Notes: a model not told the origin generated them from the letters alone. A DNA stretch of 64,000 nucleotides from Clostridia bacterium (GCA_017429985.1 JAFRNW010000035.1:1-64000); one strand, 5' to 3'. Positions 16,284-26,907 are shown, counted from the stretch's first letter. A program made the numbers and translations.

Positions 16284-16285
16284 GA

Positions 16286-17224
16286 TCAGATACCTCCGGT
16301 TGCTTTCAGGATACAGATGAACAGGAACATCGTGAAGACGGCAAGCGTGCTGGTGGTTGCGATCAGTTCGCTGCTGAGCTGCTCGTCTCCGCCCATCTCA
16401 CAGGAGAACGCGTATAATACCGTGGCGCAGGGACCGCCGAAGAGGCAGAGCATCGTGACCATTCCGACGGAATCCAGGTTCAGGAACTTTCCGAGCAGAA
16501 GCATGAAGGCGGGAATGATCAGAAGCCGGAACAGGGAGACGACCGCTATCGTTTTTCTGTCGTTCAAAAACGCGGAAAGATGGATCCTGCTTCCGATGAT
16601 GATAAAGGAAAGTGGTGTGGCGATCGCGGCCAGGGAATTGACCGGGGAAAGGATGACCCCCGGCAGCCTGATTTTGGTCAGCGTCAGGAAGAGCCCCGTC
16701 AGGCATCCGAGAATGGTCGGATGAAGAACGATCCGTTTCAGTGTCGGCAGGATGCGGATCCTGCCGCCGCGGTTCACCTCCATTTCGATGACGCTGATCA
16801 GATTGAACAGCGGCGCGGAAATGGACAGCGAAAGCATAAAGGGAGCGAGCGCACTTGCAGGAAACAGCGCCTGCGCGATGGCAAGTCCGAAGATGACGTC
16901 GTTTGACCTGGACAGGGACAGGATCAGCGTTCCGCGCTTGGGAGGATCCTTGACGAATCTCGGAATGATCAGCATGCACAGAAGGGAGATCCCGATGATG
17001 GAAAATAGAACGGTCAGGGCAAGTTTCGGACTGACGATATGGCTGAAATCGCTTTCGTACAGCTTCTTGATGCACAGCGCCGGTACGGCGATGTAATAAT
17101 TCAGCCTGTTTGTCCTGATCAGGACGTTTTCCGAAATGAGGCCGGATCTGCGGACTGCAAAGCCGATGAGCATCAGGATCATCAGCGGCACGACGACATT
17201 TGCGGATACGATTACAGATTCCAT
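16286..17224 (-). CDS. AEC (auxin efflux carrier) family permease
   Basis: A 312-residue membrane protein with about ten helices in two halves, as in bacterial AEC transporters. Seen are NVVVPLMILMLIGFAVRRSGL at the N-terminus and the central SRSNDVIFGLAIAQALF, matching the conserved Asn region in the family. Substrates of bacterial members are organic acids or are unknown. Two starts are possible: a GTG at 17233 and the ATG at 17224; neither has a strong SD, and the ATG fits the family better. It is upstream in the operon of the AlaX-type gene, which may be incidental. Confidence 0.82.
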   Translation of the reverse strand: MESVIVSANVVVPLMILMLIGFAVRRSGLISENVLIRTNRLNYYIAVPALCIKKLYESDFSHIVSPKLALTVLFSIIGISLLCMLIIPRFVKDPPKRGTLILSLSRSNDVIFGLAIAQALFPASALAPFMLSLSISAPLFNLISVIEMEVNRGGRIRILPTLKRIVLHPTILGCLTGLFLTLTKIRLPGVILSPVNSLAAIATPLSFIIIGSRIHLSAFLNDRKTIAVVSLFRLLIIPAFMLLLGKFLNLDSVGMVTMLCLFGGPCATVLYAFSCEMGGDEQLSSELIATTSTLAVFTMFLFICILKATGGI

Positions 17225-17400
17225 AACAATCACTCACAAGAAGCTTTTCGAAAATTATAACATAAACCTTTTCGCATATGGTATCATTATAACAACAGGG
17301 GACATCATTGCCCTCCTGCTTCACTTACCGTCATACGGGAGCGTATCCCGTCGTCGCGTGGAGATCTTCCACACTTATATCATGAAAGGAGCCGTGTGCC

Positions 17401-18603
17401 TTGAAGAAAAAGATTGTAGCTATGCTGCTTGCAGGCGGGCAGGGGAGCAGACTTGGAGTGCTTACGTCGAGCATGGCAAAGCCTGCCGTTCCGTTTGGGG
17501 GAAAATACCGGATCATTGATTTCCCTCTTTCCAATTGCGTGAATTCCGGTATCGATACGGTCGGCGTCCTGACGCAGTACCGGCCTCTGGCGCTGAATTC
17601 CTATCTTGGAACCGGTCAGTACTGGGATCTGGACCGTCTGAACGGAGGAGTCTTCGTTCTGCCTCCTTACATGACGGCGGATGACGGAAGATGGTATTCC
17701 GGAACCGCAAACGCGATCTATCAGAACCGGGAATTCGTCGATCAGTACGATCCCGACTATGTGCTGGTGCTTTCCGGAGACCACATCTATAAGATGGACT
17801 ACAGCGCGATGCTGAAGTATCACACAAAGATGAATGCCGCGGCGACCATCGCTGTGCTTCCCGTTCCGTGGGAAGAGGCGCACCGGTTCGGCATCATGAA
17901 CACGGATGCGCACAACAGGATCACGTCCTTTGAGGAAAAACCGAAAGAGCCGAAATCCAACAATGCTTCCATGGGCATCTATATTTTCAACTGGAAGCTG
18001 CTCAGGGCATACATGGAAGAGGACGACAGGAATCCGGATTCCAGCAACGATTTCGGCAAGAACATCATTCCCGCAATGCTTGGAAACGGGGAAAAGATGT
18101 ACGCCTATCCGTTCGAAGGATACTGGAAGGACGTTGGAACCGTCCAGAGCCTCTGGGAGGCGAATATGGACCTGATCGCCGATCCTCCGCTTCTGAAACT
18201 GGATGATCCCTCCTGGAGGATCTACAGCAAGACGATGAGCCTTCCCGCACATGTCGTGGGGAAGAATGCGGAAATCCGGAACAGCCTGGTCACAGAGGGA
18301 TCCGTAGTGAACGGGACGGTCCGCCACAGCGTTCTGTTCGGAGGCAGCGTTGTGGAAGATGGTGCTTTTGTAGAGGATTCCGTCGTATTTCCCGGCGCCG
18401 TGATCAAAAGGGGCGCAAGGATAACAAAAGCCATTATCGGGGAAAATTCCGTGATCGGGGAAAACTGCGTGATCGGAGGCCCGCTCCGCGAAGGCGAAAA
18501 GGTTGACAACAAGCTGACCGGGGATATTGCCCTGATCGGAAATGATATTACGGTGGATGACGGCGTCTACATGCCGCAGGGAGCCATTGCTTCTGTAAAT
18601 TAA
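17401..18603 (+). CDS. glgC: glucose-1-phosphate adenylyltransferase, catalytic subunit
   Basis: Makes ADP-glucose from glucose-1-phosphate and ATP, the committed step of glycogen synthesis. The 400-residue protein has the nucleotide motif [31 protein letters not shown], the [11 protein letters not shown] segment with the catalytic Asp, FEEKPKEP, and a C-terminal left-handed beta-helix of hexapeptide repeats. Start is a TTG with AAAGGAG nine bases upstream; no better start lies within the conserved N-terminus. First gene of glgC-glgD-glgA. Length is slightly above the Bacillus GlgC (about 380). Confidence 0.95.
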   Translation: MKKKIVAMLLAGGQGSRLGVLTSSMAKPAVPFGGKYRIIDFPLSNCVNSGIDTVGVLTQYRPLALNSYLGTGQYWDLDRLNGGVFVLPPYMTADDGRWYSGTANAIYQNREFVDQYDPDYVLVLSGDHIYKMDYSAMLKYHTKMNAAATIAVLPVPWEEAHRFGIMNTDAHNRITSFEEKPKEPKSNNASMGIYIFNWKLLRAYMEEDDRNPDSSNDFGKNIIPAMLGNGEKMYAYPFEGYWKDVGTVQSLWEANMDLIADPPLLKLDDPSWRIYSKTMSLPAHVVGKNAEIRNSLVTEGSVVNGTVRHSVLFGGSVVEDGAFVEDSVVFPGAVIKRGARITKAIIGENSVIGENCVIGGPLREGEKVDNKLTGDIALIGNDITVDDGVYMPQGAIASVN

Positions 18604-18614
18604 GGAGGGGCTGT

Positions 18615-19739
18615 ATGAATACATCAGCATTTGGTTTGATATATACCGGTGAGAACAATCCCAAAATGCGGGATCTGACTGCTTCGAGAGCTGTCGCGGC
18701 GCTTCCGTTCGGAGGACGTTACAGATGTATCGACTTTATCCTCTCCAATCTGGTGAATACCGGAATCACGAGCGTCGGACTGATCGCGCAGAAGAACTAT
18801 CATTCCCTGATGGATCATCTCGGAGCAGGAAAGGAGTGGGATCTCCACAGGAAGAGGGACGGTCTCTTCATTCTGCCTCCGTTCCTGACCAAAGACAGCA
18901 CCGAGCCCTATCGCGGATCTACCGACGCGTTTCACGGGTGCATGGGATACGTCAGGCGGTGCCCGAGTCAGTATATCATCATCTCCGGAAGCCATACGAT
19001 ATTCAATACAGACTTCAGGGCCATGATCGAGCAGCATATCGACACGAGAGCGGATATCACGATCATGTACAATGAGGATCCGTTTTTCGATCCGGAAGAC
19101 CAGAATAAGGATCTCCGCCTGTATCTCGACGGAGACGGACGCGTAACCAGTATGGAATACGATCCGTACAGGCCGGGATCCAACTACCAGAGCTGCGATG
19201 TGATGATCATGGATAAGGCGCTGTTTGAGCACCTGGTGAACGACGCGCATGCAAGAGGGGAAACCCATTTTATCCGCGAAGTACTGATGAAGAAATGCAC
19301 CTCGCTGAAGGTCTTCGGATGGAGGTATGACGGGGTCGTAAAGAGGCTGAATTCGGTGGCAAGCTACTTCTCTGCCAATATGAGCCTGCTGGATCCGGAG
19401 ATTCGGAAAGACCTGTTCAATCCGAAGACTCCGATTTATACCAAGGTCAAGGACGAGGTTTCCGCCCGCTACGGTGCGGATGCAAAAGCAGTGAACTCCA
19501 TGCTGGCTGACGGCTGCGAGGTCTACGGAAGCGTGGAGAACTGCATCCTGTTCCGCGGCGTGGTCATCGGAAAGGGTTCCGTCGTGAAGGACTCCATCCT
19601 TCTTCAGGGTACGACCGTCGGTGAGAATGTGAAGCTTGACCATGTGATCATGGACAAGGGGGTCACGATCCGGGACGGCCGCGTACTAGCCGGCTACGAC
19701 GGGTTCCCGATGGTCATCAGAAAGAACGCAACCATCTGA
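18615..19739 (+). CDS. glgD: GlgD, regulatory subunit of ADP-glucose pyrophosphorylase
   Basis: A 374-residue GlgC paralogue. The N-terminal glycine-rich ATP loop of GlgC is degenerate (it reads LIYTGENNPKMRDLT), while PFGGRYRCIDFILSN and the hexapeptide-repeat C-terminus are kept. This matches Bacillota GlgD, which is inactive alone but modulates GlgC in a heterotetramer. SD AAGGAGGGG precedes the ATG 11 bases after glgC ends, so it is co-transcribed. Confidence 0.93.
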   Translation: MNTSAFGLIYTGENNPKMRDLTASRAVAALPFGGRYRCIDFILSNLVNTGITSVGLIAQKNYHSLMDHLGAGKEWDLHRKRDGLFILPPFLTKDSTEPYRGSTDAFHGCMGYVRRCPSQYIIISGSHTIFNTDFRAMIEQHIDTRADITIMYNEDPFFDPEDQNKDLRLYLDGDGRVTSMEYDPYRPGSNYQSCDVMIMDKALFEHLVNDAHARGETHFIREVLMKKCTSLKVFGWRYDGVVKRLNSVASYFSANMSLLDPEIRKDLFNPKTPIYTKVKDEVSARYGADAKAVNSMLADGCEVYGSVENCILFRGVVIGKGSVVKDSILLQGTTVGENVKLDHVIMDKGVTIRDGRVLAGYDGFPMVIRKNATI

Positions 19740-19755
19740 TATAGGAGGAAAATCA

Positions 19756-21267
19756 GTGAAGATCCTGTTTGCCGCTAGCGAATGCGTTCCATTCATCAAA
19801 ACAGGCGGTCTGGCGGATGTGGTCGGATCGCTTCCGGTGGAACTGGTCAAAAAAGGAGAGGATGCGCGGGTCGTGCTTCCGAAGTATTCCGTCATAGACC
19901 GGAAGTATATCCTGGCTATGGAGCACGTATGCGATTTCCAGGTCCTGTTCGGGCAGGAATCCAAGTACTGCGGCGTTGATTCCCTGAAGCTTCGCGACGT
20001 CACCTATTATTTCATCGACAATCAGGAGATGTTTTCCGTCGGGTCCATTTACGGGGACGGCCTTGCGGAGGGCTACCGCTTTACGTTCTTCTGCCGTGCG
20101 GTTCTGGAAATGATCCGGCATATCGACTTTGTTCCGGACGTGCTTCATCTCAACGACTGGCAGACCGGACTGATCGCGCCGATGCTGAAGATCCAGTACA
20201 CGGACGAAAGACTGTCCGGGATCAAGACGGTCTATTCCATCCACAACCTGAAATATCAGGGGATATTCGGATGGGAGGATATCAACAGCAGAGTGGGATT
20301 CGACAATGCACTGTTCAATGCGGACGGCCTCGAGTTCTACGGCTGTCTTTCCTTCATGAAGGCGGGCATCGTCTTTTCAGACCATGTTTCGACGGTCAGC
20401 AGCAGTTACGCGGATGAGATCAAATCCAGCTATTACGGGGAACGCATGGACGGGCTGATCCGCAGGCGCGGCGATTCCGTTTCCGGGATTCTGAACGGGA
20501 TCGACAAGGATTTCTACAATCCTGCGACGGATGAGTTCATCGCCGCAAATTACGACCAGTTCAATATGGAGGGGAAGAAACTCTGCAAAAAGGCGCTCCA
20601 GGAGGAAATGGGTCTTGACGTCAGGGAGGACGTTCCGATCGTCAGCATCATCTCGAGAATGACGCCTCAGAAAGGCTTTGACCTGATCGACAGGGTGATC
20701 GGGGACATCATGCGTACCGATCTTCAGTTTGTGTTCCTCGGCAGCGGCGATAAGCGCTATGTGGACCTGGCCAACTGGGCTGCTTGGCGCTATCATGGCC
20801 AGGTGGGCACCTATATCGGGATGAATGAACCGCTTGCGCACCGGATCTATGCCGGCAGCGATATGTTCCTGATGCCGTCCCAGTTTGAGCCCTGCGGACT
20901 CTCCCAGATGATCTCGCTGAGATACGGCACCGTGCCGATCGTACGGGAGACCGGCGGACTGAAAGACAGCATTCAGCCCTATAACAAGTATACGGATGAA
21001 GGAAACGGGTTTTCTTTCAGCAACTACAATGCGCATGAAATGCTGTTCACGATCGAGCGGGCAGCAAGATACTACCATCATGACAAGGGAATGTGGCAGC
21101 GCATGGTGAACCGGGGGATGAACTGCGATTTCGGATGGAATGTTTCCGCCAACAAGTATATTTCCCTGTATCGGTCGCTGACCGGGCTGCCGGATGCGGA
21201 GAAGACGGAGGAGCAGGAGAAAACTTCAAAGCCTGCCGCCAAAAGGGGCCGTAAGAAACACGATTGA
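19756..21267 (+). CDS. glgA: glycogen synthase (ADP-glucose type)
   Basis: Transfers glucose from ADP-glucose to the non-reducing end of alpha-1,4-glucan. The 503-residue GT-5 enzyme has the ADP-glucose-binding KTGGLADVVGSLP at residues 15-27, HLNDWQTGLIAPML, VYSIHNLKYQG, the ISRMTPQKGFDLI segment starting the second Rossmann domain, and MPSQFEPCGLSQMISLRYG with the catalytic Glu. A basic tail ending KRGRKKHD adds about 25 residues beyond the usual length. GTG start with GGAGG upstream. Branching enzyme and phosphorylase are not in the window. Confidence 0.95.
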   Translation: MKILFAASECVPFIKTGGLADVVGSLPVELVKKGEDARVVLPKYSVIDRKYILAMEHVCDFQVLFGQESKYCGVDSLKLRDVTYYFIDNQEMFSVGSIYGDGLAEGYRFTFFCRAVLEMIRHIDFVPDVLHLNDWQTGLIAPMLKIQYTDERLSGIKTVYSIHNLKYQGIFGWEDINSRVGFDNALFNADGLEFYGCLSFMKAGIVFSDHVSTVSSSYADEIKSSYYGERMDGLIRRRGDSVSGILNGIDKDFYNPATDEFIAANYDQFNMEGKKLCKKALQEEMGLDVREDVPIVSIISRMTPQKGFDLIDRVIGDIMRTDLQFVFLGSGDKRYVDLANWAAWRYHGQVGTYIGMNEPLAHRIYAGSDMFLMPSQFEPCGLSQMISLRYGTVPIVRETGGLKDSIQPYNKYTDEGNGFSFSNYNAHEMLFTIERAARYYHHDKGMWQRMVNRGMNCDFGWNVSANKYISLYRSLTGLPDAEKTEEQEKTSKPAAKRGRKKHD

Positions 21268-21292
21268 AGATAAGGCCCATGCTACAGAAGAG

Positions 21293-21327
21293 AAAGGAAT
21301 TCCCTGAAACGGGGAATTCCTTTGTTT
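21293..21327 (+). terminator. intrinsic terminator after glgA
   Basis: AAAGGAATTCCC (21293-21304) pairs with GGGAATTCCTTT (21312-21323), followed by GTTTT. Confidence 0.8.
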
Positions 21328-21363
21328 TACACCAGCAAATTCGGCCATAAGGTCCCGGAACGG

Positions 21364-21396
21364 AAAAGAGCCGACCGGAAACACCCGGAACGGCTC
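21364..21396 (-). terminator. probable terminator after ftsZ
   Basis: On the minus strand a GAGCCG/CGGCTC stem, extended by CCGG pairs, precedes a TTTTCC tract. It lies 25 bases past the ftsZ stop. Confidence 0.6.
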
Positions 21397-21420
21397 CTGA
21401 TTTATCATACGGGGCGATGC

Positions 21421-22740
21421 TTATTTATTGCGAAGGAAAGCGGGGACATCCAGTTTGTTTTTCGGCCGGTCCTGGAAGTTCTGCGGGAGATCTTCCTCTG
21501 TGAACGCAGGCTCGCGGGGCTGCGCGGGAGCTTCCGGACTGAGGTCTTCGACGACCGGAGACTGAACCGGTTGAGTGCCGCTGTAAGCGGGAGCGGCGTT
21601 GCCGCCCATGGCGGAAGGACCGAAATTCATCGGGCGTCTCGGCGCATATGCAGCGTTATTGAAGGAGAAGGGCCTTCCTCCGTTTTGCTGCGGAGCTCTG
21701 AAGCCGGACTGGAAAGGAGCCTGCGCACCTGCGGTACCGAAGACCGGACCGGAATTGGCGCCGAACTGCGTCATCTTCGGAAGAGACTGTTCAGACTCGA
21801 ACCCTGTTGCAATAACGGTGATACGGATGGAATCGCCCATCGATTCGTCGATATCCGCGCCAAAGATGATGTTGGCTTCGGGATCCGCGTTCTTGGAGAT
21901 GATGTTGGCGGCTTCGTTGACCTCGGACAGACTGAGATCGGCTCCGCCGGTGATATTCATCAGGACGCCTCTTGCACCGCTGATGGTGGTCTCAAGAAGC
22001 GGGCTGTCGATCGCCTGGCGGGCAGCTTCTTCAGCACGTTTTTCTCCGGACGCGTTGCCGATGCCCATATGCGCAAGACCTTTTTCCTTCATGATCGTCT
22101 TGACATCCGCAAAGTCGAGGTTGATCATGGCGGGAACAGCAATCAGATCGGAAATGCCCTGGATGCCCTGACGGAGAACGTCGTCCGCGACGCGGAGCGC
22201 GTCCGGAAGACTTGCCTTACCGACCAGGTCGATCAGCTTGTCGTTCGGGATGGTGATCAGGGTATCGACATTGGGACGAAGCGAAGCGATGCCGATCTCC
22301 GCATTGCGCATGCGGACTTTCCCTTCAAACGTAAAGGGCTTCGTGACGACGGCGACTGTCAGGACGCCGAGCTGCTTGGCGCACTCTGCTACGATGGAAG
22401 CGGCTCCCGTGCCGGTTCCGCCGCCCATGCCGGAGGTGATGAACGCCATGTCGGTATCTGCCAGCGCTTCCATGATCGCGTCGCGGCTTTCTTCGGCGGC
22501 CTTTCTGCCGACCTCGGGATCGGCGCCAGCGCCGAGTCCGCGGGTCAGTTTTTCACCGATCTGGACTTTTGTTTCCGCCTTGCTCTGATACAGAGCCTGT
22601 TTATCGGTGTTGATGGCGATAAACTCCACACCGCGCAATCCATACTGCACCATACGGTTGATCGCGTTACAGCCGGCGCCGCCGACACCGATTACCTTAA
22701 TGTTGGCGAACGTTCCAGCTTCGGATTCTTTCTCGAACAT
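21421..22740 (-). CDS. ftsZ: cell division protein FtsZ
   Basis: The tubulin-like GTPase that forms the Z ring at midcell. The 439-residue protein has [13 protein letters not shown], the tubulin signature [14 protein letters not shown], the [11 protein letters not shown] region and the T7-type catalytic loop. After the core (about residue 325) comes a variable linker rich in Gly, Pro, Asn and Gln and a conserved C-terminal tip with Asp-Val-Pro-Ala-Phe-Leu, the docking site for FtsA and other partners. Last gene of the dcw run, 13 bases after ftsA. Confidence 0.97.
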   Translation of the reverse strand: MFEKESEAGTFANIKVIGVGGAGCNAINRMVQYGLRGVEFIAINTDKQALYQSKAETKVQIGEKLTRGLGAGADPEVGRKAAEESRDAIMEALADTDMAFITSGMGGGTGTGAASIVAECAKQLGVLTVAVVTKPFTFEGKVRMRNAEIGIASLRPNVDTLITIPNDKLIDLVGKASLPDALRVADDVLRQGIQGISDLIAVPAMINLDFADVKTIMKEKGLAHMGIGNASGEKRAEEAARQAIDSPLLETTISGARGVLMNITGGADLSLSEVNEAANIISKNADPEANIIFGADIDESMGDSIRITVIATGFESEQSLPKMTQFGANSGPVFGTAGAQAPFQSGFRAPQQNGGRPFSFNNAAYAPRRPMNFGPSAMGGNAAPAYSGTQPVQSPVVEDLSPEAPAQPREPAFTEEDLPQNFQDRPKNKLDVPAFLRNK

Positions 22741-22753
22741 AAGATGTTCCCCC

Positions 22754-23953
22754 TTACTGTATAAATAGATCTCTTATTTTATTCAAAAGACCTGGACGGG
22801 TATCCAACCCGGCCACGGTATCTTGATCCGATCCACCGGCGTGCAGAACAAAATCCAGTGCTCCGAACGCGCTCGTATAATTCGGCGTATCCATATCCGG
22901 CATATACGGCATGTCCCGCCTGATGTTGAGCCTGAGTTTCTGACGGAGATACTCGCAGCCACCGCGCATCATGGAAAAACCGCCGCCGGACAGATATACG
23001 ACCGGCCGGGATTCCGGATGGATGCCGAGCATTCTCAGGGAAGCGCCGATCAGATCGACAAACTCCTCAGCTCTGGCCTGAACGATCAGGTCAATGACCC
23101 TGCGTTCCACACGCTTGATTCCGGTAAGCAGATGAACCTGGACGATGCCGGTCTCCGCTCCCTGAAGGAAATTATACTTGCGTTTGATCTGCTCGGCGGA
23201 TTCCAGGGGAATATCGAGGCCGTAGCTCAGATCTCTCGCAATTTGAGCGCCGCCGATGTCGATGCACGTGATATCGGTGAGCGCTGCGTTTTCAATCACG
23301 CTGATGTCGGTATGGGTATATCCGACATCGATCAGGACAGCGGGGCGGACCCTTTCTTCTTCCGGGATCAGGAGAAGAGATTCCGCAAGCTGCGCGCTGA
23401 TGCACATGGAAATCTCCACGGACAGCTTCTGCAGGATGGCGGAAAGCTTGTCCAGGAATGCTTCCGCGACATACATATGGGACACGGAAGCGGATACCTC
23501 GCCTGCATGCTGCCCCTGCGGCACTTCCGGCGTGGTATATCCGTCGACAGTAAACCAGATCGGGGTGCTGTGCATCAGGACGTATCCGGGCGCTTCCGCT
23601 TTCGCAAGAGACTGTGAGATCAGATCGTCGATATCTTCTTCCGAGATCCGGTCTTTTCTGGATTCGGTCCTGAACGAAGCGTCCGTCACGATCAGCTTCG
23701 AAAAAGGGACGGGAACCGAAACGACAATATCGCGGATGCGGATTCTGGCCATTTCTTCGGCGTCCCGAATCGCCGTGAAAATCGCTTCCTCCAGATCTGC
23801 CTCGTTGAGAAATTCCGTTTCGGAAAAACCCGAATATTCCGCTATTCCAGCACCGTGAACGACGGTACCCCCGCGTGCTGCGGAACTGCCGCACAGACAA
23901 ACGATTTTGGAACTGCCTATATCTAAAATTGCTGTGGGGTTCAAAACCAGCAA
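22754..23953 (-). CDS. ftsA: cell division protein FtsA
   Basis: Actin-like ATPase that tethers FtsZ to the membrane. Seen are phosphate 1 [14 protein letters not shown], the 1C subdomain following it, phosphate 2 [28 protein letters not shown], and the adenosine motif [12 protein letters not shown]. The 399-residue length is typical. The C-terminal segment (LLNKIRDLF) is amphipathic, as expected for the membrane-targeting helix. The start is uncertain: TTG at 23953 is only two bases from GGAGGG, while another TTG nine bases later has an 11-base spacer. Neighbour of ftsZ. Confidence 0.93.
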   Translation of the reverse strand: MLVLNPTAILDIGSSKIVCLCGSSAARGGTVVHGAGIAEYSGFSETEFLNEADLEEAIFTAIRDAEEMARIRIRDIVVSVPVPFSKLIVTDASFRTESRKDRISEEDIDDLISQSLAKAEAPGYVLMHSTPIWFTVDGYTTPEVPQGQHAGEVSASVSHMYVAEAFLDKLSAILQKLSVEISMCISAQLAESLLLIPEEERVRPAVLIDVGYTHTDISVIENAALTDITCIDIGGAQIARDLSYGLDIPLESAEQIKRKYNFLQGAETGIVQVHLLTGIKRVERRVIDLIVQARAEEFVDLIGASLRMLGIHPESRPVVYLSGGGFSMMRGGCEYLRQKLRLNIRRDMPYMPDMDTPNYTSAFGALDFVLHAGGSDQDTVAGLDTRPGLLNKIRDLFIQ

Positions 23954-24030
23954 AACCCTCCAAATAAAAGGACCTACATATACAGATTCAGTATACCATA
24001 TAATCTTTCAAACATGCAAATACTGCATAT

Positions 24031-25578
24031 TCATCCCTGGAATTCGTCGCCGCCGCCCGGCTGGATCGGAACCGGGGTAGGAGTGGCGGGAACGGGAGGT
24101 TGATAGGGCGTTGCCTCAGCCGCTTCCGGGAGAGTACTGCTGTCGCCCGGGTTTTCCGCTGACCCGGAGGTGTTTCCCGAATTGAAGGATCCGCTGATCG
24201 TATTGGTGGAAGTCGCGTTCGGCGGGGAATACACGATGCCGTTTTTCGCGGACAGGTAGAGCGTTCCGGTCTGGATGCCGCTCGTCTGAAGCCGCGGAAG
24301 CAGCGATTTCAGCGCGGTGAATTTTGCGTCCAGGTCCGTAGGCTGGCCGATGAAGATCTTGAATCCGCTGGGCGTGTACATGGCGATCGCCAGAGGGGTC
24401 GTCATGTCGAGCGTTGAAATGGTATAGTTCAGCTCATATTCCTTGATCTTTTCAATGAGCGTGATCATTGTGGAAGTGGCGAAGTCGCTGGAATCACCGA
24501 CGCGCTGTCCAAGCTGGAATCCTGTCATACTGATACCGGTGACCTGAAGCAGGTCACTGATATCCGTTCCGCCGCTCATGGAGAGAACATATCCGTTATC
24601 GTCGATGATGACGTTGTAGTCGAGACCGACGATGCCCGCGGCTTCCTTCCGCTCAGTAATGTTGATGCGGACATGGGAGGGGAAGATATAGGTGATGTCG
24701 TTGACCTGGAGATAGGGATTCTCTTCAATTTTCGCCTTTGCCGCGTCAAGGTCCACAAAGAGCATGTGCTTGCCGATTTCAAGGCCGGATGTCTGGATAA
24801 TGTAGTCCGAACTGTACTGATCGTTTCCGATGACGGCAATATCGCTCAGCAGGAAGGTAAAATACAGCGCAAAAGCGACGGCAGCCACGATGATCGCGAC
24901 AAAAACGAGGTTCATGGCGGAGCGCTTGACATACTCCCGGAATTTCTGTTTCCGGGCCGCTTTTTTTTCGTCGATTTCCCGCTGTTTCTTTTCTTCTCTT
25001 TCCTGATTTTCCTTCTGCGCTTTTTCGATGGCGCGTATCGTTTCCGTCTCGTTGACGTTGACGCGGACCGCGGCGGACGTTTTCCCGGAGGGGCGGAAGA
25101 TCCTGGTCCTTCCGCTGGATTTGGGCGCGGATCCGCCGGTCTCCGATTCGTCGAACAGCTGGATCTCTTCGGGCAGTTCCTGCGGGACAGCCGGCTTTTC
25201 TTCCTCTTTGGGAGCAGGGCTCTGGCCGGATGCGTTTTGTCCGGCACGGAGTTCGCTGAAGTCCGGGACGACCTTCTCCCCGTTGTCCCATACAAGTTTT
25301 TCGGCGTTTGCCATATCCTGCTCATCGGAGTATTCCAGGACGGAATCGTCGTCAAAGAGCAGGATGGAGTCATCCTCCGGTTCTTCCGGATAATAGCCCT
25401 CATCCTCCGGAAGGAAGGAATCCCTGCTTTCGTCGGAATCGAAGTATTCCGGATCGCCTTCGTCGATCAGGTCAAGGCTTTCCTCCTCGAGTTCCTCCGG
25501 GGAATAAAAGAAAGCAGACAGGATGCTCTGCTTCAGCTTATTCTGCTTTTTCTTTTTATCCTTCTTCGACATGTTCAT
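24031..25578 (-). CDS. ftsQ: FtsQ/DivIB-type division protein with long acidic N-terminus
   Basis: A bitopic membrane protein of the divisome. Residues 1-220 are cytoplasmic, basic at the start, then very acidic and disordered, ending in a Lys/Glu coiled stretch; the membrane helix is about 222-243; a POTRA domain follows (IAVIGNDQYSSDYI, ITERKEAAGIV), then the beta domain with LLPRLQ. From about 440 the tail is rich in Ser, Thr and Pro. At 515 residues it is much longer than usual FtsQ/DivIB (about 250-380). It overlaps the ftsW stop by 4 bases (ATGA). Identification rests on POTRA topology and position between ftsW and ftsA. Confidence 0.85.
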   Translation of the reverse strand: MNMSKKDKKKKQNKLKQSILSAFFYSPEELEEESLDLIDEGDPEYFDSDESRDSFLPEDEGYYPEEPEDDSILLFDDDSVLEYSDEQDMANAEKLVWDNGEKVVPDFSELRAGQNASGQSPAPKEEEKPAVPQELPEEIQLFDESETGGSAPKSSGRTRIFRPSGKTSAAVRVNVNETETIRAIEKAQKENQEREEKKQREIDEKKAARKQKFREYVKRSAMNLVFVAIIVAAVAFALYFTFLLSDIAVIGNDQYSSDYIIQTSGLEIGKHMLFVDLDAAKAKIEENPYLQVNDITYIFPSHVRINITERKEAAGIVGLDYNVIIDDNGYVLSMSGGTDISDLLQVTGISMTGFQLGQRVGDSSDFATSTMITLIEKIKEYELNYTISTLDMTTPLAIAMYTPSGFKIFIGQPTDLDAKFTALKSLLPRLQTSGIQTGTLYLSAKNGIVYSPPNATSTNTISGSFNSGNTSGSAENPGDSSTLPEAAEATPYQPPVPATPTPVPIQPGGGDEFQG

Positions 25579-26768
25579 TCAGCAGCTGCCGACGGGGCAG
25601 TCTCCTTTTTGGCGGGAGCTTTGCGCCTGCGGAACGCAGCGCGCAGGATCGGCCGCATGGAGCCGGACGTCGACCTGGAAATATTGAGCAGAACGCCCAT
25701 GGCCGCAAGGAAAATGACCATGGAGGAACCTCCCGCACTGATAAAGGGAAGCGCCTGTCCCGTTGTGGGGAAGGTCCCGGTCACAACGCCGATATTAACG
25801 AAAACCTGAATCGCGAAAACGACCGTGATACCGGCAGCCAGAAGGCTGCCGAACCGGTCGCGGCAGCGGAGCGCGATGCGGATGCCGCGGTAAATAATGA
25901 AGCCGTAGGCGAGGAGAATGAGGAAGCCTCCGACAAAGCCGAGCTCCTCGCAGACGATGGAGAAGATGAAGTCGGATTCTCCGTATGTCATGAACAGAAG
26001 CTTCTGCCGGCTGTTGTTCAGACCCCGCCCGAGCAGACCCCCGCTTCCGATCGCATAGAAGGACTGAATCAGCTGGTACCCTGTTCCCAGAGGATCCGCC
26101 CATGGATTCCGGAAAGAGGTCAGACGAGCGAAACGGTACTTTTCTGTGACGGCAAGAAGGATGAACATGCCGATTGCTCCAACGAGAAGAACGAGCATCT
26201 GCTTCCCGTCGCAACCGCCCACGAAAAGAAGCGCGTATCCCATCATGCCGATAATAACGGCCATCGACATGTTGGGCTGGAGCATGACGAGGCCGCAGAT
26301 GACGCCGACGACCAGCAGCATGGGAAGCATCCCGTACTTGAAGGTGTGCATCACCTCGTGCTTTTTGCTCATGAAAGAGCACATGTACAGCATCATGCCG
26401 AATTTTGCGATCTCGGAAGGCTGAATACTCTGGCCTGCAATAATCAGCCAGCGCTTTCCGCCGTTGAGTTCTCTTCCAAAAATCAGAACCGCTACGAGGA
26501 GAACGACCGAAACAAGGTAGCCGATCACCTTCAGCGGTTCGAGACGTTTGTAGTCGAAAAAGGAAAGGGCGATCATGACAGGATATCCGATCGCAAGATA
26601 GACGGCCTGTTTACGGATATAGTAGTAACCGTCATAATTCGTGGAAGATGTGTTCATCGCGTAATAATAGCTGGCGGAGAAGACCATGACAAGACCGAAA
26701 GCGCACAGAAGCGTAACGGTCAGCAGAATAGCGAAATCCAAATGCTGACGTTTTGCTTTCGTTGCCAT
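25575..26768 (-). CDS. ftsW: FtsW (SEDS glycosyltransferase)
   Basis: A 397-residue polytopic SEDS protein that polymerises lipid II glycan strands at the septum with a partner PBP. About ten helices are visible. Family motifs are GLVMVFSAS in helix 1, GGKRWLIIAGQSIQPSEIAKF with the catalytic-region Glu, MLQPNMSMAVI, and the C-terminal TFPTTGQALPFISAGGSS. AAAGGAGG precedes the ATG. It has its own promoter after a terminator that follows murD. Its likely partner PBP in the same cluster appears degenerate. Confidence 0.93.
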   Translation of the reverse strand: MATKAKRQHLDFAILLTVTLLCAFGLVMVFSASYYYAMNTSSTNYDGYYYIRKQAVYLAIGYPVMIALSFFDYKRLEPLKVIGYLVSVVLLVAVLIFGRELNGGKRWLIIAGQSIQPSEIAKFGMMLYMCSFMSKKHEVMHTFKYGMLPMLLVVGVICGLVMLQPNMSMAVIIGMMGYALLFVGGCDGKQMLVLLVGAIGMFILLAVTEKYRFARLTSFRNPWADPLGTGYQLIQSFYAIGSGGLLGRGLNNSRQKLLFMTYGESDFIFSIVCEELGFVGGFLILLAYGFIIYRGIRIALRCRDRFGSLLAAGITVVFAIQVFVNIGVVTGTFPTTGQALPFISAGGSSMVIFLAAMGVLLNISRSTSGSMRPILRAAFRRRKAPAKKETAPSAAAE

Positions 26769-26814
26769 GCCACATCCTCCTTTCTATCCGCATATGCATC
26801 CACATTAATTAAAA

Positions 26815-26843
26815 ATTATACTATGGCGTCCCGTTAAAAACAA
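26815..26843 (-). promoter_or_regulatory. promoter of ftsW-ftsQ-ftsA-ftsZ
   Basis: On the minus strand TTGTTT (26843-26838), a 17-base spacer and TATAAT (26820-26815). The -35 overlaps the T-tract of the murD terminator. Confidence 0.65.
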
Positions 26844-26865
26844 GTTGGACAGCCTGCGGCTGTCC
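26838..26865 (-). terminator. intrinsic terminator after murD
   Basis: GGACAGCC (26847-26854) pairs with GGCTGTCC (26858-26865) around a three-base loop. On the minus strand it is followed by AACTTGTTTTT. Confidence 0.75.
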
Positions 26866-26907
26866 AGAGTTTTGAATATTGTTACGATTCTGTTGAAATC
26901 CTGCCGA

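Noticed and set aside
17380..19643. Two long minus-strand frames (416 and 339 codons) opposite glgC and glgD
   Set aside because: Sense genes have clear motifs and SDs; the antisense translations have none.
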